The notes under the pieces are model-generated. The model worked only from the letters and a program-made list of their open reading frames with translations. It did no database searches and was not told where the DNA came from. This document shows, piece after piece, positions 1-11,039 of a stretch of 64,000 nucleotides of DNA. This stretch comes from Plazaster borealis. Its lineage: Eukaryota > Echinodermata > Asteroidea > Forcipulatida > Labidiasteridae. The translations under genes and the position numbers were made by a program. The number at the start of each line of letters is the position of its first letter. Positions within the stretch are counted from its first letter, which is position 1. The stretch is taken from the NCBI GenBank assembly GCA_021014325.1, contig CM037472.1, positions 27,696,039 through 27,760,038 on the forward strand. The letters are read 5' to 3'.

Positions 1-425
1 AATAGGGAGAAAACAGAGCGTCGGCCTCATTAAAATGTTGTAGGTCCTCAAAATAAATAGACAGATTTGAGAGCCAACAATAAAAGGGGGGTACAGTGTA
101 ACAATTTTGCCATATTACTGTGACCTGGGGGTTGTTGACTTCCAACTTGACTTATTTTGGATGACATTGGCCCTGAAATTGTTTCCTATTTTCCAAGAGG
201 TGTAGGGAATTTCTTTTCAAGATTGATGCTCTGACGTTTGGAAATTTAAACAGGGGTATAGGGGTGCTTGTATTTGGAGGGAGAATAACTCGACGGGCCT
301 TGGGACTTCCCATATGAAATTGAGCAGAGGATAAAAGTTCAAGAGTCAATTGATAATTTTCCCGTTACTGTAAAAAAGCTGTGAGACTTCTAAGTATTTG
401 TTTAAAAATATTTTTGAATAATAGC
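1..425 (+). repeat. Inverted-repeat arm A, truncated by the window edge
   Basis: Read on the opposite strand, this stretch matches 11945-12335: both contain the junction AATAGGGAGAAAACAGAGCG, the AAACGTC(T/A)GAGCATCAATCTTG block and the CTTTTTACAGT block in the same order. Similarity by eye is roughly 75-80 % with small gaps. No coding potential is evident. The copy may continue left of the window. Confidence 0.7.
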
Positions 426-1534
426 ACTGTATGCTATGGGAGGTTATTTAGTGTGGCGCATCCCGCAATACTATAGCTCTGGCTTTTAGTGTTGAATTGC
501 GCCCTCTGTCCACTCTTCAAAAAATAAAATCCATTGTTTACAAAAAAAATTTCACGTGAAAAAAAATGTTATGATTGTGACGGCTACCAATGACTCGTAG
601 TCTTGGCGCATTTGTTGGTGTTTTCTTACATTTCACAATTTAAATTCAAGTAAAAACTCTATCCCTCAGTGGTCAGTTTTTTTTCATCGACGAAAATAAC
701 AAGCGACGAAACAGCCGTCACAATAAAAACGTTTTGATTTTGAACCATGACTCACATTGCTGGTTCGTCTGATGTTACGGTGACGTCACACTTGATTGTG
801 ATATTATTTGACGCAAGTGCATTGTATTTGTATTTTATTGCTACACACTTTTTTAGACTACAGACCAATCAAAGCGCGCAAATGCATGCTGCACACCGCG
901 CCACCATTGCTGGGACGCTGGCAGCGCATTGTTTTGTACACAAAGACATGAAGAAATCGTCGTCATTTTTAACTTTTTGTGTGAATTAGGTGTCTTTCTC
1001 AATGCTTTACACAATTTTCCTGACAGAACAGCAAGACATAACGCACGATGTATAAAACACTGACCATGAATATTTTGCAACTAAACAGAAACTGAATCCT
1101 GAAAACGGTGCAGACAATAGGTGAGTGGCATGATACGGATATAATCTGTATTCAATTTTAACGATATTAATTCAAAGCTCCACAATGATGATACTAGTAC
1201 TTAAAACAAAGTGAATCATAAGTAAGATGGCGGCCCCCTTGCAAGACGAACTTCAATGTAATTTTTGTACACCATTTTTTTTTGCCATTTTCAAATTTTA
1301 TCACATCTGGAAAAAGGCATCATTTGGTGAGCCCTGGAAAAAGTCATAAAAATTCGCCAGATGTAAGGAACGAAGTGAGGTAGGTTGGAGCAGTGAGGTT
1401 TATAAGTGGGAGAAATTTGCGGTGAAAGAGGTACGACTTGCTCGTACTTTTAAAACTTTGCGTTTTAGACATGTATGGATGGTGATGGTGAGTGTTATGA
1501 GACCGATGTTAAAAGAGAGCCATTACAGCCCAAC
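426..1534. other. Non-coding stretch without a recognised gene
   Basis: Short random ORFs only. It separates arm A from the SINE at 1535 and is absent from the matching inverted copy at 11702-12335, so it looks like an insertion of about 1.1 kb. Its first 50 bases (GCACTGTATGCTATGGGAGG) resemble 8843-8890. I saw no terminal inverted repeat. Confidence 0.5.
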
Positions 1535-1870
1535 AAGGTGGGCTATTATTATTATATATTTCTGGTAATGAAATCAAGAACGCCTTATAGGTAAACCTGA
1601 TCACTGTAGCTTGCAAGCCTGAGGAAACCTGGTAAATAAGGCACTTGAACCAGAAACACCGAGGTTAACCCCTACACTTCCATGACAAGTGTTCTGGGGC
1701 TCTTTTACTTGCACTACAAAATCTAGTAGGCCTAGCCTACACGGGACCTACAGCTTATTATTATTGTCCCAGCATCCGAACGGGACAAAGCATCCTGGAC
1801 TCGAACCCACACACTCTGCTGAACAGAAAAACCAGAGTTTGATTACAACTTGTTTTCCAAAGACGACAGA
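1535..1870 (-). repeat. tRNA-derived SINE, minus orientation
   Basis: The minus strand reads a B-box-like GGGTTCGAGTCC (tRNA-type RNA polymerase III promoter) near 1800, then GGTTAACCTCGGTGTTTCTGG and ends with the family tail TGATTTCATTACCAGAAATAT. The same order of blocks occurs at 11702-11960, 49020-49330 and 62337-62590. The element is diverged and probably inactive. Confidence 0.65.
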
Positions 1871-1965
1871 TCGCGTCGCCGTCCCCGTCCCCGTCGCCGT
1901 CCCCGTCACCCCGTCCAGACGCCGTCCCGTTTCCCGTCCCCGTCCCCGTCCCCGTCGCCGGACTC
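1871..1965. repeat. CpG-rich CCGTCCC/CGTCGC tandem array
   Basis: A run of degenerate 6-7 base units (CGTCCC, CGTCGC) in an otherwise AT-rich region, ending about 325 bases before the start codon of transporter copy 1. Similar but longer CGTCGC arrays lie 5' of transporter copy 2 (12395-12915). ORFs across it (Pro-Val-Pro-Val, Arg-rich) are artefacts of the repeat. Confidence 0.8.
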
Positions 1966-1992
1966 TTGAGGGCGCCGTTTCACTAATAAGTC

Positions 1993-2193
1993 CAGAGCCG
2001 TATGTTGAGAGAGTTGCGACAACTTGCGATTAGAAGCCATTTTGTCTCCAAAAAATGCATTGGCGAATACAGGGTGCCAGACTAGTCTGCCCATTGGGTT
2101 GTACTGCATTTTGGAACAAAATGGCGTCCAGCAACCACGTGACCGGAGAAAGCTGGTCCCTCCATGTCGCAACTCTCTCAATACACAGCTCTG
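1993..2193. mobile_element. hAT-like MITE with 8-bp target duplication
   Basis: A 201-bp non-autonomous element bounded by inverted repeats of about 29 bp (CAGAGCYGT..., TTGAGAGAGTTGCGAC) and flanked by exact 8-bp direct repeats AATAAGTC at 1985-1992 and 2194-2201. An 8-bp target duplication with ends starting CA is typical of hAT transposons. It sits 97 bp upstream of the copy 1 start codon and is missing upstream of copy 2, so it arrived after the gene duplication or was lost from copy 2. Confidence 0.85.
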
Positions 2194-2290
2194 AATAAGT
2201 CGCGGGGCAAAGTGCGACTGAACCGTGCCTTAGTGACAGTGAGTCTAATTTCACCACTGCTATTCTGAAAGTTCTGCGAAGCTGGACAAA

Positions 2291-2504
2291 ATGAAGTCGG
2301 AAAGTTCATGCAAATCGTCTGCGCATGTGGATAGAGGCTGGGCCTGGATGGTTTGCATTGCTGGCCATTTCTGTACTGCATTAACCGTCGGGTATGCTAC
2401 GTCTCTTGGTGTCTTCTTCATCGAATGGAAAGAACAGTTTGACTTGTCTGCAACATCTTCAAGTTGGGTGGTCGGTATGCCGCTATTGGTTGGAAGTTCC
2501 GGGA
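2291..2504 (+). CDS. Transporter copy 1, coding exon 1
   Basis: Start ATG in the context GACAAAATGA; encodes residues 1-71 with the DRGWAW motif and helices 1-2. It ends at GGGA|GTGAGT, leaving one base (phase 1). Confidence 0.88.
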
Positions 2505-5500
2505 GTGAGTATAGTACAGCAGTCGTTTTAGTCTTACAGAACACACGCTCTTTCTTTTTTACCGTCGTAATAATGAAATTTCATTCAGTACACCAGGCCC
2601 AAGCCAATCCATTAAGAGCCGACTGAAGTGTTGTTACATAACACTGCAAAAACTGGGGTGTTGAAATTGACACCATAATATGTGGTGTCACATATATGAT
2701 ATAGATACCGAACAGAGAATCAAAATTAACATCACAGGGTGTTAAAATAACACAATTGTCATTGTTTTTGCAGAAATTAGTCTTATTTTAACACCCTATG
2801 GTGTAAATTTGATTCCTGTTTTGGTATCTATATGTGACAACACCCATGGTCATGGTGTCAATTTTACACCCCAGTTTTTGCACTGTACAGAGCAGAAACG
2901 GCACACCAAAATGACACGGTCTGTTTCATGCATAAAATTACACTTTTCTGAATGGTAAGAACTCGTTCGGAGAATCATTTCCGGGCCAAGTTAAGAAAAA
3001 TATAGCATTTTGAAGAATCTCATCCTAAGTCACCATTGCTCCTATGTTTTCATTGCCGGAATCAAAAAGAGCACGATGAACGTCCTCAAAATCCCTGACA
3101 AAACATAAACCGTGAACCTTTTTAAAATTCTAATAAAATATTCTATAAAAACAATCATGTAGCATTCCTTTGAAAAGTCATTCGCAGTTTTCTTTCGCCA
3201 TGCAAAATCTGGGATGTAAGTAATATTTTGGTTTTTTTCTGATGGAATTGAGATAACCCCCACAGCCCGCTTTCGAGTGATTCGCGATGAAGAGATGACC
3301 GAATGTATATTTGGGAATAAAATTTTCACATGAAACCGTTTTCCAATTTCTATAACAGTCGTAGAAAACACCCCAACAGTTGTCATGTTTTATAGAAACG
3401 TGTGCACTGTATAAGGTCAGTGCTAAAAAAAAAATTGACGAATCAATAAAGAAACCGAGTATTGAGTTTTGGTGCCAATCTTTTCACACTGTCGCGACAG
3501 GACCATTTCAATTTTGCTTTAAATAACCCAAAGGTGAGCTCGCTCAATGCAACAATAATAATAGTGGTTCTTATATAGCGCACATATCCGTCACTCAGTG
3601 ACGCTTAAGGCGCTTTTAACGTTCATTATTTTCCTGCAAGGTATTGTGGAGCTACGTTTTTGAAGTATGAGACCAAGTCCTTTACATAACAACGTTTTAA
3701 AAGAAAACCCAAAAATCAACTGTATGCAAACAAGCTAAAACTCTAAGCACGCCTAACTTATATTATGTCCGTACAATACAATAAAGCCCATTTTGCATTT
3801 ACGTGCAGCTGTTCAAGCTGAACTGAACAAAATGTCAACCTTGGTGCCAAATTTCTGAGGATTTTTTACACGAGTCCTGGGTTCTATCGGATGTGGGCAC
3901 AATAAAGGTCCTTTTTGTCTGGTGGATTCTGAGAACGTAAGAACTGTTGACTGATGAAGTCTAAATCCCATGACCCTTTTCTCCAGTTCGGGAAACTATC
4001 GTGACTGGTATTAATAGTAATTACAACAATTAATGTGACTTGATTTGTTTATAGGCCAATACTATTTTTCTCCTCGAAACTATAAAAAAGGAGTAAAATA
4101 CATCAATACATCAATACATCAATACATCAATACATCAAAAATACTCTTTGAGGGAAAAGTCCAAACGCATGGATGGTGCATTAACAAAAATCAACCATGT
4201 GAAGTTGAAGTGACACACTTATAGCCCAGAAATATTTTGTAAAGCTTCTATGTACAAACCCTGAGTCAATCGTTTTATTGTATTGCGTCAACATTATTGT
4301 GTTTGATCACAGGTTTGTTCATGGGTATCATAGCTCTGCGGCTCGGTATTCGTCGTGTCTCAATGTTAGGGTCTGTGGTGAGTGGACTCGCGACCATACT
4401 GGGATCATTTTCTACGAATGTCTGGCACCTCTACCTCAGTGGTGCAATGTCAGGTAAGATAATGAGCCAAGACGTTACAACCCTGAGGAATCGGGGTGAA
4501 ATACATGTCTGGGTGGGTAGGCATATATACACAGCTATGGGGAACAAATCCCCACAACGTTTTGTTGTTGTTAACTTGGTCCCCACAGGGGAATTCCTCA
4601 GAAAAAGGAATATTAGAACAACAATGGCAAGTCCCCAAAACTGTGTGGGCAATATACTACAAATATGTTTGTGAGATATTATTCGCAAAGCCCACCAGCC
4701 AAATCTCTGTTTTCTTTTTATCCAGGCATAGGACTTATGTTGATACTTTATCCAGCAATGGTAGTACTCTCTCAGTACTTCAGGAATAGATTCGCTCTGG
4801 CCAACGGGCTATTCGTTCTGGGATTTGGCACTGGCCAGACTGTCTTCCCGCCTTGTTTCCGCCTCTTGATTGAAAACTACGGCTGGAGGGGAGCCATGCT
4901 GATTGGAGGGGCTATCCAAATGAATAACGTGGCGGCTTGCGCCCTCTTTCGACCACTCCAGGCAAGTTCAGACAAAGTTAGGCGTGGAGGAGGACGCTTG
5001 GAGGGTTTTGATAATGAAGGGGCTATTGACATGGACATTGAAACTACTGTCAGTGGCACGCTGCGAAACATTACACAGAAAACGCAGACTACTGATCAAA
5101 CAAGAAAAACAACCAGCCCTGAACACGAAGAGCCAAATGACTATTTGAATAACCACCTCAACGAAGTTACAATAATAACAGAAAGAAAGTTTGAAACGGA
5201 GATATTTGATTATACGAAATCTACAGACACCATTTCAATCGAAGCAGTTGTCTCAGACCAACAAATAGATATGGAGCTTCACTTGCAGGAATTTGTTCAG
5301 ACACAACAGGACGTCATTCCTGAAAAAGAAGAGCCGACTCGCGAAGTTTCTTGCCAAGATATAAACATAAACAATGTTGGTCGTACGGCTGCAACTAGTA
5401 ACCAAAGCTGTCCCGAGGAAAACAGTGGAAGAAGAAAGTTGCGAGACCATTTTGGATTGTTTGACGTCTTCTCCAATTCCCTGGTTATGTTGATTGTTTT

Positions 5501-7031
5501 CGAAAGTTGTTTCGTCGGTATCGGATCGAGTATAAATGTCACACATCTGCCGGCTAGAGTCAAGGAGGCAGGTTGGTCAGAAGACCAGGGTGCGCTGGTA
5601 CTGTCAATCTATGCGATAGTTTCTATAGTAACTCGTGCAACTCATGGTTGGTTCGTGGATAGGAACTACATAGGTGCCTTCAAGCTGCAGTCGATTGTAT
5701 TGTTAGGATGTGCAATTGTCACCTCTATGAATCCAGTCTCTGATAGTTATATTTACCTAATCGGATACGGGATCCTTCTGGGTGGCTTTATGGGTATTGC
5801 AGCGCCTCTGACATTATTAACTGCCAAGAGTGTTGCCCGTCCGTCGCAAGTACCGATTGCTATGGGCTTGATTTTATCCGCTCTGCTCTTTTTCAGCGGT
5901 ACCGGTTCAGTCATTGCAGGTAAAGTACGATATAAGCTACGAAGTCCCTGAGAGGGACAGGTAAGGAGATAAATTATGTTGCTCTCTCGAAATCTTGTCG
6001 TTACCTCGAAGTATTTTTTTCGTTCCATAGAAATGTTCTTTTGCTCCCTCAAATTCATGTCGCTACCTCGAAATATGAATTCGAAGGAAGTACTATCTCG
6101 AGAGATGAACAAAAACAAAAACAAAATCTTTTTTTCTACCTGTACATTTTTGTTCTTTACCTGTCTTTATAATAAAGGGGCTCCGTAACATTTTATGTTT
6201 CGTGATATGAAATCTATGATTTACCTTTTTTCCTTGATTTTATGACAACTGTATCGAGACTGTTGTTTTTCACTGTCTGCCCTCTGATAATATTGGGTGC
6301 TAAGGGTGGAGGACGTTATACGTGAGACACCGGAACAATTTGCTTTTCTATGCATTTTTTATAAATAAGAAGATAAAACTGTTGATCTCAAAATTCACCG
6401 TTAACGTCTTAATATTTAAAGGAACATTACACGATTGGTTTTTGCTCACAAAACAGTGTAAGCACTTTATTTAATCCACCATATACATAAACTGACAAAC
6501 CTGTAGAAGTTTGAGATCGATCGGCCATCTGGGTCACGAGAAAATAGTGACAAACCGATTACACATTTGCATGTGTTATACAATGCATGAATAAAACGCT
6601 CATGAGCGATAAACTCCAATCGGAAATTAGTTTTATTTCTTTCTCATTAATTATGGCATTTCAGACAGAAATATTTCTAGGGACGCTTTCTACTATCATC
6701 ATCATTAGACCGTGTAAGTTTTATGTAAATCTGTGATCTTAAAGAAAATTTTGATTACCAGTTCTGTACGTTCCTTTAAGAAGTGAATGGTGAATTTTGA
6801 GACCAACAGTTTTATCTTCTTATTTGACTATTTTTTATTATGTCTTACCACTGTTTGCATTAAGAAGTAAAAAAAAAAAGGATCTATTTTTGTTTTTGTC
6901 TTCCAGGAAAGATTTATGATGTTACAGGAAACTATGCCGCTCCTTTCCTTGCTGCTGGTGCCACGTTCTTTGCAGCGTTTATACTTACTGTCATTGTAGC
7001 AGTCTGCAAGAAAAGGCGACAGGTTGATTGA
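2291..7031 (+). CDS. SLC16-type monocarboxylate transporter, paralog 1 (4 exons)
   Basis: Join 2291-2504, 4313-4453, 4726-5919 and 6907-7031 gives 1674 nt (557 aa plus stop). All junctions are GT-AG in phase 1. SLC16 proteins are 12-helix plasma membrane MFS carriers of monocarboxylates or related solutes. The evidence is the N-terminal family motif as VDRGWAWM (residues 13-20), a helix-5 signature YFRNRFALANG (136-146), YGWRGA after helix 5, a charged central cytoplasmic loop of about 160 residues (198-360) between helices 6 and 7, and GKIYDVTGNY near the C terminus before the last helix and a KKRR tail. The canonical second motif residue (Gly) is Arg here. Substrate cannot be told. The start is the first ATG in the conserved exon 1. 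The gene looks intact and lies tandem to a second copy 11.2 kb downstream. Confidence 0.88.
2642..2885. mobile_element. MITE with CACTGCAAAAACTGG ends, intron 1 of copy 1
   Basis: A foldback of about 244 bp whose ends CACTGCAAAAACTGGGGTGT and the reverse (CCAGTTTTTGCA) form inverted repeats of 30 bp or more, followed inward by TTGACACCA / TGGTGTCAA. TA borders suggest a Tc1/mariner-type MITE. The same element lies at the same place in copy 2 (13817-14044), so it predates the duplication. Confidence 0.75.
3549..3690 (-). repeat. LINE/SINE 3'-tail fragment in intron 1 of copy 1
   Basis: The minus strand reads GCGCCTTAAGCG ... GCGCTATATAAGAACCACTATTATTATT, the GCGCTATATAA-plus-(ATT)n tail that also ends at 22823 and occurs at 19063-19135. 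Copy 2 lacks it (14743-14775 is continuous), so it is specific to copy 1. Confidence 0.6.
4101..4138. repeat. 8-bp microsatellite (ATCAATAC)n
   Basis: About four and a half copies of ATCAATAC in intron 1 of transporter copy 1. The aligned position in copy 2 (15200-15210) has none. Confidence 0.9.
4313..4453 (+). CDS. Transporter copy 1, coding exon 2
   Basis: 141 nt between acceptor ATCACAG and donor GTAAGA, phase 1 on both sides. Encodes residues 72-118, a helix 2-3 segment with RLGIRR. Confidence 0.87.
4726..5919 (+). CDS. Transporter copy 1, coding exon 3
   Basis: 1194 nt between acceptor TTTATCCAG and donor GTAAAG. Encodes residues 119-516: helices 4-6, the long acidic/polar central loop, and helices 7-11. 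Reading through the donor would add only ten residues before a stop. Confidence 0.9.
6420..6775. mobile_element. TTAA-flanked MITE in intron 3 of copy 1
   Basis: A 356-bp foldback beginning AGGAACATTACACG and ending GTACGTTCCT, flanked by TTAA at 6416-6419 and 6776-6779. A TTAA target duplication is the piggyBac hallmark. The matching intron of copy 2 (near 17560-17580) is continuous, giving an empty site. Confidence 0.8.
6907..7031 (+). CDS. Transporter copy 1, coding exon 4
   Basis: Acceptor TTGTCTTCCAG, then GKIYDVTGNY, the final hydrophobic helix and KKRRQVD before TGA at 7029-7031. It restores the frame left by exon 3 (phase 1). Confidence 0.88.
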
Positions 7032-7271
7032 AGTACGTCCTTCTTTCAGTCACGATCAGACAATGTTTGACAACAGCTTTCACAAAAAAGCACTAATGGT
7101 TCATTGTAACTCACCTGTCATTAGATATTCATCGACATTCTTCATGTGCATAATATTTTATATACATATCTGGGAAAGAGTTCTGGGAATGAATGTAGTC
7201 TTCAAAATCAAAAGGTTAATTGCTTATTGTTTATAATAGTGTCGAAATATTTAGTTGCAAGTTGTTTTCAT

Positions 7272-7277
7272 AATAAA
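7272..7277 (+). promoter_or_regulatory. Candidate polyadenylation signal, transporter copy 1
   Basis: AATAAA 241 bases after the stop codon, in an AT-rich 3' region. The aligned base run in copy 2 (18050-18066) reads ATTTATAAAAC, without AATAAA. No downstream evidence can be read. Confidence 0.45.
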
Positions 7278-7304
7278 ACAGGTGTATATGGGACCCTGGG
7301 TAGA

Positions 7305-7760
7305 TCATTGTTTTACCTCTAAGATGGCAGTGGGATGATAAATGACCGAATTGTTCACTAAAAAAAGGAACAAGGGGATAAGAGAAGAGGTAATCAAGGA
7401 GTTGAAAGATGACCTGATATTTCGCTTGCATTGGGACAGGTTATAAGAAGCAGAGAAGCAGGTTATGAGTAGGGAATTCCAAAGAAAGGTAGTACGTGGG
7501 AAGATGCATGATGAACACCACTGAGCATCGGCTTCAGGGACGGCGGCTACAGTTATGAAATGAAATTGGCAGACAGACATGGTGGTGCGGCCAAAGGTAC
7601 GGTAATAGGTGGAACAACCGGTGAGATGAGAGGCCGTTGGAGCACCTGACAATGTAATACCTGAAATAAGAGGCTCAATGAGGCAACGGAGCGACAGAGC
7701 GAGATGCGGGTTCCAGAAATGAAGCAAGTCATTCCAAACTAAATTTGCAATTATGCGTCG
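7305..7760 (-). pseudogene. 3' end of a non-LTR retrotransposon reverse transcriptase (LINE remnant)
   Basis: The minus strand encodes a fragment with HFWNPHLALSLRCL and, further on, FPRTTFLWNSLLITCF...YNLSQCKRNIRSSF. This pattern (PRT..LWNSLP..CF....YNL..FK) is the usual extreme C terminus of LINE polymerases. Only about 140 residues remain; the catalytic RT domain is absent. The same remnant follows transporter copy 2 (19878-20161 plus 22102-22244), so it was duplicated with the gene. Confidence 0.65.
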
Positions 7761-7939
7761 AAGTTGCCGACATTGAGGCTGCAGGTAATGAGGATTGTCT
7801 CGTTATTCTTAGAGTGGGGAACTTAGAGTGGGTTCCTCTACCCCCCCGCCCCGTTCAGAGTTTACCCGGATCCCGGTCCCGTGGGGCCTGACCCATTTCT
7901 GGGTCTGTATTTCTTGGTCTAGGCTGTCTTACAAGCCTT

Positions 7940-8645
7940 GGTACCCTCCGGGAAAAGAGCTGGTTGCAGTCTACAGTGCGATTTTGCAATTGTTTTGCAT
8001 TTTTTTCGCCCGGGAAATATACAAATATTCAGTCTTTGGGGTCACCCCCAATCACACCTTCAAAAAACACACTGTAGAAGCTCATTACCATAGGGGGTTG
8101 GGGTCACCTCGTAAACCTCATTACAAATTCAGCAGTTCAGGCACTCTCCATTGGTTTTGTACGCATCCCTTTTCTCTGTGCACAGAGTCATGGGATCGTG
8201 TACAGGATAGCCCCCCCCCCCCCCAGGAATGTCAGTTAACCGCAGCTGGGATTGTGGCCTTGATAAACAGACATCAATCAACCTTGCTAGGGTAGCTTGC
8301 AGACATCACAAATAGCCTGGGAAATACAGGGGAGCCATGGTCTGTGTATTTTAGGTCATAGGTTTGTGATCTAGAAGATTAATGGGTGGGGCTTCACGGC
8401 AATCCTGCTGATCAGCAAACAACCAATCATTTATAACAGACAGAGAGGGAAAAGAGAAAGCATATTCCACTTTTTTATAGAGGATTAACCTCTCTAGCTC
8501 CTCTGAGGGGTATAAGGCTGGCTTGATAATGATGTGAGAAAAGCTTCATACCCCGGGTTTACTACGATTTCCCAGACTGTTATAAACTACAGTATAGTGC
8601 TCAGTTGTTGGGATCAGTTATTACGTCATTTGCTCTATAGGTTTT
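7940..8645. other. Sequence present only in duplication unit 1, no gene seen
   Basis: Between CAAGCCTTGGT and GACAGCCTCG unit 1 has about 700 extra bases compared with unit 2 (22376-22395). The stretch includes a C homopolymer near 8211-8224. It could be an insertion in unit 1 or a deletion in unit 2. No recognisable protein. Confidence 0.5.
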
Positions 8646-8681
8646 TAAATGACAGCCTCGTACTCTCTCTTTTTTTCCTTT

Positions 8682-8711
8682 TTTTTTTTTTTTTTGGGGG
8701 GGGGGGGGGTA
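8682..8711. repeat. Abutting T and G homopolymer runs
   Basis: A run of about 17 T followed directly by about 14 G, with a G-rich strand that could form unusual structures. The aligned site in unit 2 (22410) lacks both runs. Confidence 0.85.
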
Positions 8712-8826
8712 TACATAGGGTATTTTGGTATCTCTCTCCTCCATTTTCTGTGCTTATTATTTCGCTCATCTATGTAATATTCTGTATATATGTTATATTT
8801 CGAAAAGAGTAGTATGAAATAAAAAT

Positions 8827-9135
8827 CGTTTAGCATTTTACACTGTAGGCCTATGCTATGGGAGTTTATTTTAGTAGGGCGCACCCTGTTCACTGCTCGC
8901 AGATGCCACCATGACAGCTCCAGCAAGAAGGGGATATTTACACAACACGTCACCGGCCAGAACCGCAACACGACTCAGCACGGCACAAAAACTGGACTAC
9001 TTTCGCTTGCTGTGCGCAGACGTGGCATGACGTAATGTTAGCGTTTTGTCATCCGGATAGTTGAGCACGACGGAGAGCTGAGACCATGACATCGGGTAAC
9101 GGATAGCGTAAGACAGCCTTGATCAAGGCTATGAT
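8827..9135. other. Spacer without a recognised gene
   Basis: No convincing ORF. 8843-8890 resembles 425-475, suggesting fragments of one dispersed repeat. Confidence 0.5.
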
Positions 9136-9161
9136 CATGGAGGTAGAATTCTACCTCCATG
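9136..9161. repeat. Perfect 26-bp palindrome
   Basis: The half-site CATGGAGGTAGAA is followed directly by its reverse complement, centred on GAATTC. A related imperfect palindrome (GGAGGTAGA / TCTACCTC) lies at 51826-51850, so this may be the core of a short dispersed repeat. Confidence 0.9.
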
Positions 9162-9164
9162 CTA

Positions 9165-9300
9165 TGAAGAAATACGTTTAGATCAAACTCTGGTGTTTCT
9201 GACCAGCAGAGTATGTGGGTTCGAGTACAGGTCGTGGCACTTTATTAGCTGTTCCGACGTGGTAGTCGGGAACAGCTAGCTATTGTAATCGTCGAGATTT
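9165..9300 (+). repeat. SINE head fragment
   Basis: TCTGGTGTTTCTGACCAGCAGAG followed by a B-box-like GGGTTCGAGTAC matches the head of the SINE at 62365-62425. The body and tail are missing. Confidence 0.5.
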
Positions 9301-10170
9301 TTATTTTTTTAAATTATTATTCTTTCTTTCCCTAAAATCGTATTGACTTAACCTTGTCTCTTTCCAAAGCCATATCTCCCTCTTAAAAAGATCAAACGTA
9401 GACAAATCATATACCATATTAAAGCTTATGCCCTGACTTAAATTTGAGATGTAATTAGATTAAAATTCTTAATTAATTATTCATGTTACAGCGGTGTGAA
9501 TATTTAATTAGCCAATCTTGTATGCACCATATCTCTAGAAGTATACATCCGATCCTCAAACATTTGTCAGCTAAGGACTTGTCTTGTATTGTAGATGTGA
9601 ATTCTGGTCTAACATTCTCCGTCACGTCATCATGACGTCACTTTTTGCGCGTTTTCTATCTGTGCACAAAACACATGGCGCTAAAGTGTGAATGTTTTGA
9701 CAGTCAAAAACACGATATTTTCAATTAAAATTACTAATTAGTTTCCAAATTACATAAACTGTTTTGAAAAGTTAATTGCTTTTATTAAGAGATGTTCCTG
9801 GTCACTCAAACTAATCAAAGTACAATCTTTTCCACGATAATGAACGATTAGGTGACAAATCGGACACCATGGTTAGCCATTTTGATTGCGCAATCACGGC
9901 AAGGCGTTGGAGATTTCCTTGATATTCGATTCCTAACCGGGTAGAGGACCCATTGCTTTATGCACAGCCCATTCGATTTGTACATGAGTAACACATGTAA
10001 CTTCTACGTAGGTTTAGGGTTTTCGTGAAAATGCATTAAATTGATTTTTTGTTTTTACCATCGTGTTCTTTATGAAATTTATTAGTATGAAAAACACATT
10101 TTTTTTACTGTGACGTCATCAGGTGTCAAATTACGGTATTTAAAAGCTTTAATGAGTTAATATTTGCAAC
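9301..10170. other. Gene-free spacer with one diverged satellite monomer
   Basis: No ORF above background. ACCATATCTCTAGAAGTATAC near 9530 is a degenerate start of the 130-bp unit that forms the array from 10171, so the array was probably once larger. The rest is AT-rich unique-looking sequence. Confidence 0.5.
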
Positions 10171-11035
10171 ACCATATCTCAAGAAGTACACGGCCGATTT
10201 TCAAACTTTTTTCAGTTATAGACTCCTTGGGCATTGGAGAATAGCCTTGGGTTACAGTGACCCCATGTTGACCTTTCCTTCCGGGTCAACCGGAAGTGGG
10301 ACCATATCTCAAGAACTACACAACCGATTTTCAATTTATTTTCAGTTGTAGATCCATTGAGCGTCAGAGAATGGATTTCGGTTAGGGTGACCCCGGGTTG
10401 ACCTTTACTTCCGGGTCAACCGGAAGTGAGACTATATTTCAAGAACTACACAGCCAATTTTCAATTTCTTTTCAGTTATCGACCCTTAGAGCATTAAAAA
10501 TTGAACTTCGGTTACCGTGACCCCTCGATGACCCTTACTTCCGGGTCAACCGGAAGTGGGACCATATATCAAGAAATACACACCCGATTTTGAATTTCTT
10601 TTCAGTTATAGACCCTTTGAGCATTTAAAATTGAACTTGGGTCACCGTGACCCCATGTTGACCTTTACTTCCGGGCCAACCGGAAGTGGGACCAGATCTC
10701 AAGAAGTACACACCCGATTTTGAATTTCTTTTCAGTTATAGACCCTTTGAGCATTGAAGATTGAACTTGGGTCACCGTGACCCTATGTTGACCTTTACTT
10801 CCGGGTCAACCGGAAGTGGGACCAGATCTCAAGAAGTACACACCCGATTTACAATTTCTTTTCAGTTATAGACCCTTTGAGCATTGAAGATTGAACTTGG
10901 GTTACTGTGACCCCATTTTGACCTTTACTTCCGGGTCAACCGGAAGTGGGACCATATCTCAAGACCTACGCAACCGATTTTCAATTTCTTTTCAGTTAAA
11001 GATCCTTTGAGCATTAAACATTGAACTTCGGAAAA
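10171..11035 (+). repeat. 130-bp tandem array, about 6.7 units
   Basis: Units start with ACCATATCTC (or ACCAGATCTC, ACTATATTTC) at 10171, 10301, 10431, 10561, 10691, 10821 and 10951: a spacing of exactly 130 bp each time, without indels. Each full unit ends with the palindromic CTTCCGGGTCAACCGGAAGT. Units differ by scattered substitutions; the last is truncated. No coding capacity. Confidence 0.95.
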
Positions 11036-11039
11036 AAAT

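Larger units (their letters stand above)
2210..8826 (+). repeat. Segmental duplication, unit 1 (transporter copy 1)
   Basis: This interval aligns collinearly with 13385-22522: common 5' leader (CTAATTTCACCACTGCTATT), all four exons, intron sequence, a 3' LINE remnant and a shared end near GAAAAGAGTAGTATGAAATA. Unit 1 has its own insertions: a LINE/SINE tail near 3549, an 8-bp microsatellite at 4101, a TTAA MITE at 6420 and about 700 bp at 7940-8645. Boundaries are approximate. Confidence 0.85.

Noticed and set aside
1906..2257. Overlapping minus-strand ORFs upstream of transporter copy 1
   Set aside because: They cover the CpG array and the hAT-like MITE and match no known protein.
4297..4674. 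Single-exon ORF running through transporter exon 2 into intron 2
   Set aside because: The donor GTAAGA at 4454 and the collinear copy 2 gene show that the part after 4453 is intron.
10171..11035. Regularly spaced repeats that might be a CRISPR array
   Set aside because: The whole 130-bp unit is conserved, there are no unique spacers, and the genome is eukaryotic.
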